DNA from: JAPPHY01 sp034423135
GTDB lineage: Bacteria > Chloroflexota > Dehalococcoidia > Lucifugimonadales > UBA2985
Direction: 5' to 3'
NCBI GenBank assembly: GCA_034423135.1
Contig: DAOUJC010000004.1
Coordinates: 73,516-137,515 of the forward strand
DNA: 64,000 bases
A model generated the notes under the pieces. That model searched no databases and was not told the DNA's origin. It was given only the letters and a program-made list of their open reading frames with translations. This document shows, in pieces, positions 61,667-64,000 of the stretch (the stretch's first letter is position 1; each line of letters starts with the position of its first letter). A program made the position numbers and the translations under genes.

Positions 61667-62557
61667 CTAGGTCGCCGGCACCGGTATGCCCGGTATGCCC
61701 AGCCGGACCCTTCCAAGGCTGTCGCGAGTGGTGAAGTACAGGGTCCTCCAGTCATCGTCGCCCCAGGCCATGTTGGTCGTGGCCGTCGCCCCGTGATCGA
61801 TGACTCCCAGGTGGTTGCCTGAAGGGTCGAACACCCATATGCCACCGGATCCACCGCAGTACAAGTTGCCCTCGACGTCGACCTTCATGCCGTCAGCGAC
61901 GCCGGGACGCTCGCCCTTCACGTCTGCGAAGACGCGGTCGGTCCACAGGGCAAGCGCGCCGTTTGGCAGGATGTCGAAGGACCGAATGATCCCTCGGCGG
62001 GAATCGTTGACGTACAGGACGCTCTCGTCAGGGGAGAAGGCCAGTCCGTTGGGCATGACGAAGTCCCTCACCAGCAGGGTCAGCGTCCCCAGGTCCTGGG
62101 ACACCCGGTAAACACCCGAAAAGTCCAGGTCCAGGTTCGGTTCCGGCGCTCCCGGGTCGGTGAAGTACAGGCACCCGTCGGACTTCACCACCACGTCGTT
62201 GGGGCGGTTGAGCCTCCTGCCCTGATAGCTGTTGGCCACCACCGTAATGCTGCCGTCGGGTTCCTGGCGGCTCACGCGGCGCGCACCATGTTCGCAGGCG
62301 ATCAGCCTGCCCTGCGGGTCGCGAGTGAGGCCGTTGGCGTTGTTGGTCGGCTCCTGGAACACGGTTACGCCTTCGCCGGGCGCCCACTTCAGCCGCTGGC
62401 TATTGCCGATGTCGCTGAACAGCAGGTATCCGCCTTCCTTCCACCAAACGGGCCCCTCCGCCACCGCCCCGCCGCCATACCCGCTGCCCAACCACTCCGG
62501 CTCCAGGGACCGCGGCGCTATGCGCTCCATTGCCTCCGACAACTGCTCTACAGGCAT
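61667..62557 (-). CDS. SMP-30/gluconolactonase/LRE family protein
   Basis: 296 residues. Six-bladed beta-propeller pattern: AEGPVWWKEGGYLLFSDI (metal Glu), NGLTRDPQGRLIACEHGARRV, NRPNDVVVKSDGCLYFTDPG, PNGLAFSPDESVLYVNDS and VADGMKVDVEGNLYCGGSGGIWVFD. Family members hydrolyse lactones (sugar or xenobiotic). Start ATG 62557 has AAAGGAG seven bases upstream. It may act on a lactone in the same catabolic setting as the nearby Mo hydroxylase, but the two are not in one operon. Confidence 0.93.
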   Translation of the reverse strand: MPVEQLSEAMERIAPRSLEPEWLGSGYGGGAVAEGPVWWKEGGYLLFSDIGNSQRLKWAPGEGVTVFQEPTNNANGLTRDPQGRLIACEHGARRVSRQEPDGSITVVANSYQGRRLNRPNDVVVKSDGCLYFTDPGAPEPNLDLDFSGVYRVSQDLGTLTLLVRDFVMPNGLAFSPDESVLYVNDSRRGIIRSFDILPNGALALWTDRVFADVKGERPGVADGMKVDVEGNLYCGGSGGIWVFDPSGNHLGVIDHGATATTNMAWGDDDWRTLYFTTRDSLGRVRLGIPGIPVPAT

Positions 62558-62636
62558 GACGCTCTCCTTTTGGGATTCTCAGGGTTATAGAAGTTGAACG
62601 CAACTTCGGCGAAACGCGGTTGGCTATGACGGGCGG

Positions 62637-62712
62637 TGGTACCCCTGGGCGGACTCGAACCGCCGGCACACGGTTTAGGAAACCGTTGCTCTGTCCTCTG
62701 AGCTACAGGGGC
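62637..62712 (-). tRNA. tRNA-Arg (anticodon CCT), CCA encoded
   Basis: Minus strand: acceptor GCCCCTG with CAGGGGT, anticodon loop TTCCTAA, T-arm GGTTCGAGTCC, 3' ACCA. It reads AGG. With the TCT tRNA at 32213 it covers both AGR codons. Confidence 0.95.
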
Positions 62713-62738
62713 CCGCTCTCACACCGGCAATTGTGCCA

Positions 62739-63332
62739 CTATTCAGCCGACTTGTCGAATCCTTCGGAGGCCTGCGACTCTGCGATTTCATCGGCGCGGC
62801 CACCGCTGAGCAGCTCCCACCTGTCCCTCGTGAGCTCCATGAGCAGGAAGTCGTAGCCGCTTCGCCGCACCTCTCGCAGCGGCACGAACCCGCACTTCGT
62901 GAACGACCTCTGCGCGCGGAGGTTCCACGTGAGGGTGTGGAGGTAGATCCGTTTCAGGCCGGTGGTGGTGAAGATGTGGCTCACCAGCGTGTTCACCACG
63001 TCCGTGCCGTAGCCCTTGCTCCAGTAGTCCCTGTCGCCGATCAGGATGCCAAGCTCCGCCTGCCCGCGGGCGTTGTCGATGTCGTAGTACATGCAGTTGC
63101 CGATGAGCTTGCCGTCGTGGGTTTCGATGGCGAAGCGCCTGGACCACGGCACGGGGTATCGCAGCTCGTCCTCGATGAGGCGCACGTAGCTGGCGTAGGT
63201 CATGCGCAGGGGCGTGGTGGCGTCCAGCGCCGCAAGCTCCTCGTCGACGCGCCACTTGTAGTCCTGCTCCGTGTCCTCGATGCGCTTGTCCCTGAGGACC
63301 GTGAGCTCACCCCTGATCAGCGTTGGCTGCAT
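62739..63332 (-). CDS. GNAT family N-acetyltransferase (RimJ-type)
   Basis: 197 residues. The pattern RGELTVLRDKRIEDTEQDYKWRVDEELAALD and AIETHDGKLIGNCMYYDIDNARGQAELGILIGDRDYWSKGYGTDVVNTLVSHIF, then LHTLTWNLRAQRSFTKCGFV, is typical of the RimJ/RimL-like acetyltransferase_3 group. ATG 63332 has GAAGG six bases upstream; a TTG at 63359 is less likely because it overlaps the NUDIX gene. It follows the NUDIX gene by 10 bases in one transcript. Confidence 0.9.
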   Translation of the reverse strand: MQPTLIRGELTVLRDKRIEDTEQDYKWRVDEELAALDATTPLRMTYASYVRLIEDELRYPVPWSRRFAIETHDGKLIGNCMYYDIDNARGQAELGILIGDRDYWSKGYGTDVVNTLVSHIFTTTGLKRIYLHTLTWNLRAQRSFTKCGFVPLREVRRSGYDFLLMELTRDRWELLSGGRADEIAESQASEGFDKSAE

Positions 63333-63342
63333 GTCGCGCCTT

Positions 63343-63783
63343 CTACGAAACCATTGCAATGGCTTTTTCCACCACGTTGATCTCGTTCTGGTAGGTTAGC
63401 GAACGCAGAGACTCGTCGCTGCTCGACCACCGCACCTCGTCGAACTCGTGGTCGTGGTCCTCCAGCGCGCCGCCGACGGGCGACATGAGGTAGAAGTGGA
63501 CGGTCTTGTGGCACCTGACGCCGTCGTCCGGCCTGACGAACCAGTACCGGATGGAGTCGATCGGCGCTTCCATGCGGACGTTGAGGCCCGTCTCCTCGCG
63601 CACCTCGCGTAGGGCGGTCTCCTCCAGCGTTTCGCCCGGATCGGGAGTGCCCTTGGGGAGACCCCACGTCCAACCTGCCGGGGTGTCATGGCCGCAGATC
63701 ACCACCTCCACGCCTGCGTCTCCCACACGGTAGACCACTCCCCCGGCTGAAACGGGGTACTCCACTCTTGCGTCACCTTCCAT
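63343..63783 (-). CDS. NUDIX hydrolase
   Basis: 146 residues. Complete Nudix box from Gly45 to Leu67: G-x5-E-x7-R-E-V-x-E-E-x-G-L (starting GTPDPGE, ending REVREETGL). It cleaves nucleoside diphosphates linked to another moiety; the likely group is Ap4A/(di)nucleotide polyphosphate hydrolases by its short length and the WTWGLPKG lead, but the substrate is not certain. First gene of a NUDIX-GNAT pair. Confidence 0.92.
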   Translation of the reverse strand: MEGDARVEYPVSAGGVVYRVGDAGVEVVICGHDTPAGWTWGLPKGTPDPGETLEETALREVREETGLNVRMEAPIDSIRYWFVRPDDGVRCHKTVHFYLMSPVGGALEDHDHEFDEVRWSSSDESLRSLTYQNEINVVEKAIAMVS

Positions 63784-63864
63784 AGCACTGCATATCCAGA
63801 TGCTGCGTTGAGCGGCAACATTGTATTCGATTTTCAGTCGAAATCAAACATGCCGGCAGTGACG

Positions 63865-63915
63865 GTATGAGCGGGGGCGCGCGCTGGCCCGCTCACGCCC
63901 TTCGACAAGCTCATC
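63865..63915. repeat. Degenerate dispersed palindromic repeat, copy 8
   Basis: TATGAGCGGG, then GGCCCGCTCA, then CCCTTCGACAAGCTCAT resemble a rearranged copy of the same family. The last 85 bases of the window hold no recognised gene. Confidence 0.5.
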
Positions 63916-64000
63916 TATGAAATGAGTTGCTCTGTCAAGGCCCTGAATCCGGTGGGCTGTGTTTGAGAGTTCGGTCCTGCATCTATGGGCGCCGGCATAA

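Overview
The window is a stretch of high-GC bacterial chromosome carrying about 60 protein genes and six tRNA genes. It starts inside one gene (copper ATPase, minus strand), and its right end is intergenic. Gene content suggests an uncultured Chloroflexota, perhaps a Dehalococcoidia/SAR202-type lineage. This is inferred from style, because no marker such as rRNA is present: tandem CaiB/BaiF CoA-transferase domains, a DUF35/thiolase pair, a molybdopterin hydroxylase subunit, DUF6391, PPi-type phosphofructokinase, plant-type LRR lipoprotein, many TTG/GTG starts and many intergenic palindromic repeats.

Layout. 1-9.1 kb (mostly minus): CopA-type ATPase, thiI, the lysine/DAP genes asd-dapA and rpsO-pnp-dapB. 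A plus-strand sterol-methyltransferase-like gene lies between the two DAP blocks. 9.3-14.4 kb: zinc-ribbon protein, PAC2 protein, then an accessory island with an Apea-like HEPN protein, a YaaA/DUF6884-like protein, a broken copy of the HEPN tail, a PD-(D/E)XK-like nuclease candidate and a DUF4160 / DUF2442-HTH pair. 14.4-22.9 kb: an isoleucine-type T-box in front of citramalate synthase, a CysM-like synthase, rpsP-khpA-rimM, yebC, a methyltransferase and uvrB. 22.9-28.8 kb: membrane protein, DUF58, TgpA-like transglutaminase and MoxR ATPase. 28.9-34.7 kb: a solitary ABC permease, fabI, COG2426 protein, DUF6391, tRNA-Arg, DUF1330 and an NCS2 permease with an extra C-terminal domain. 34.9-45.6 kb: tRNA-Trp/Leu/Cys/Leu, two unknown genes, then pyrF-DUF951, cmk-plsC-glmS, an unusual nucleotide-binding protein, dnaG and rpoD. 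45.8-64 kb: a metallopeptidase-LRR lipoprotein, a minus-strand CoA-ester operon (double CoA transferase, DUF35, thiolase, PFK), vapBC, GNAT, ABC-F, a jelly-roll protein, a Mo hydroxylase subunit, a membrane protein, SMP-30, tRNA-Arg, GNAT and NUDIX.

How the genes work together: the core blocks cover lysine/peptidoglycan precursors, isoleucine and cysteine synthesis, pyrimidine and amino-sugar synthesis, and replication/transcription. The catabolic genes at 48-54 kb and 58-62 kb suggest use of CoA esters and oxidised organic compounds. The parts most likely to hold something undescribed are the 10.9-14.4 kb island, the bacterial SMT homologue, the NCS2-ATPase-like fusion and the metallopeptidase-LRR lipoprotein. 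No CRISPR array, intact insertion sequence, phage or replication origin was seen.
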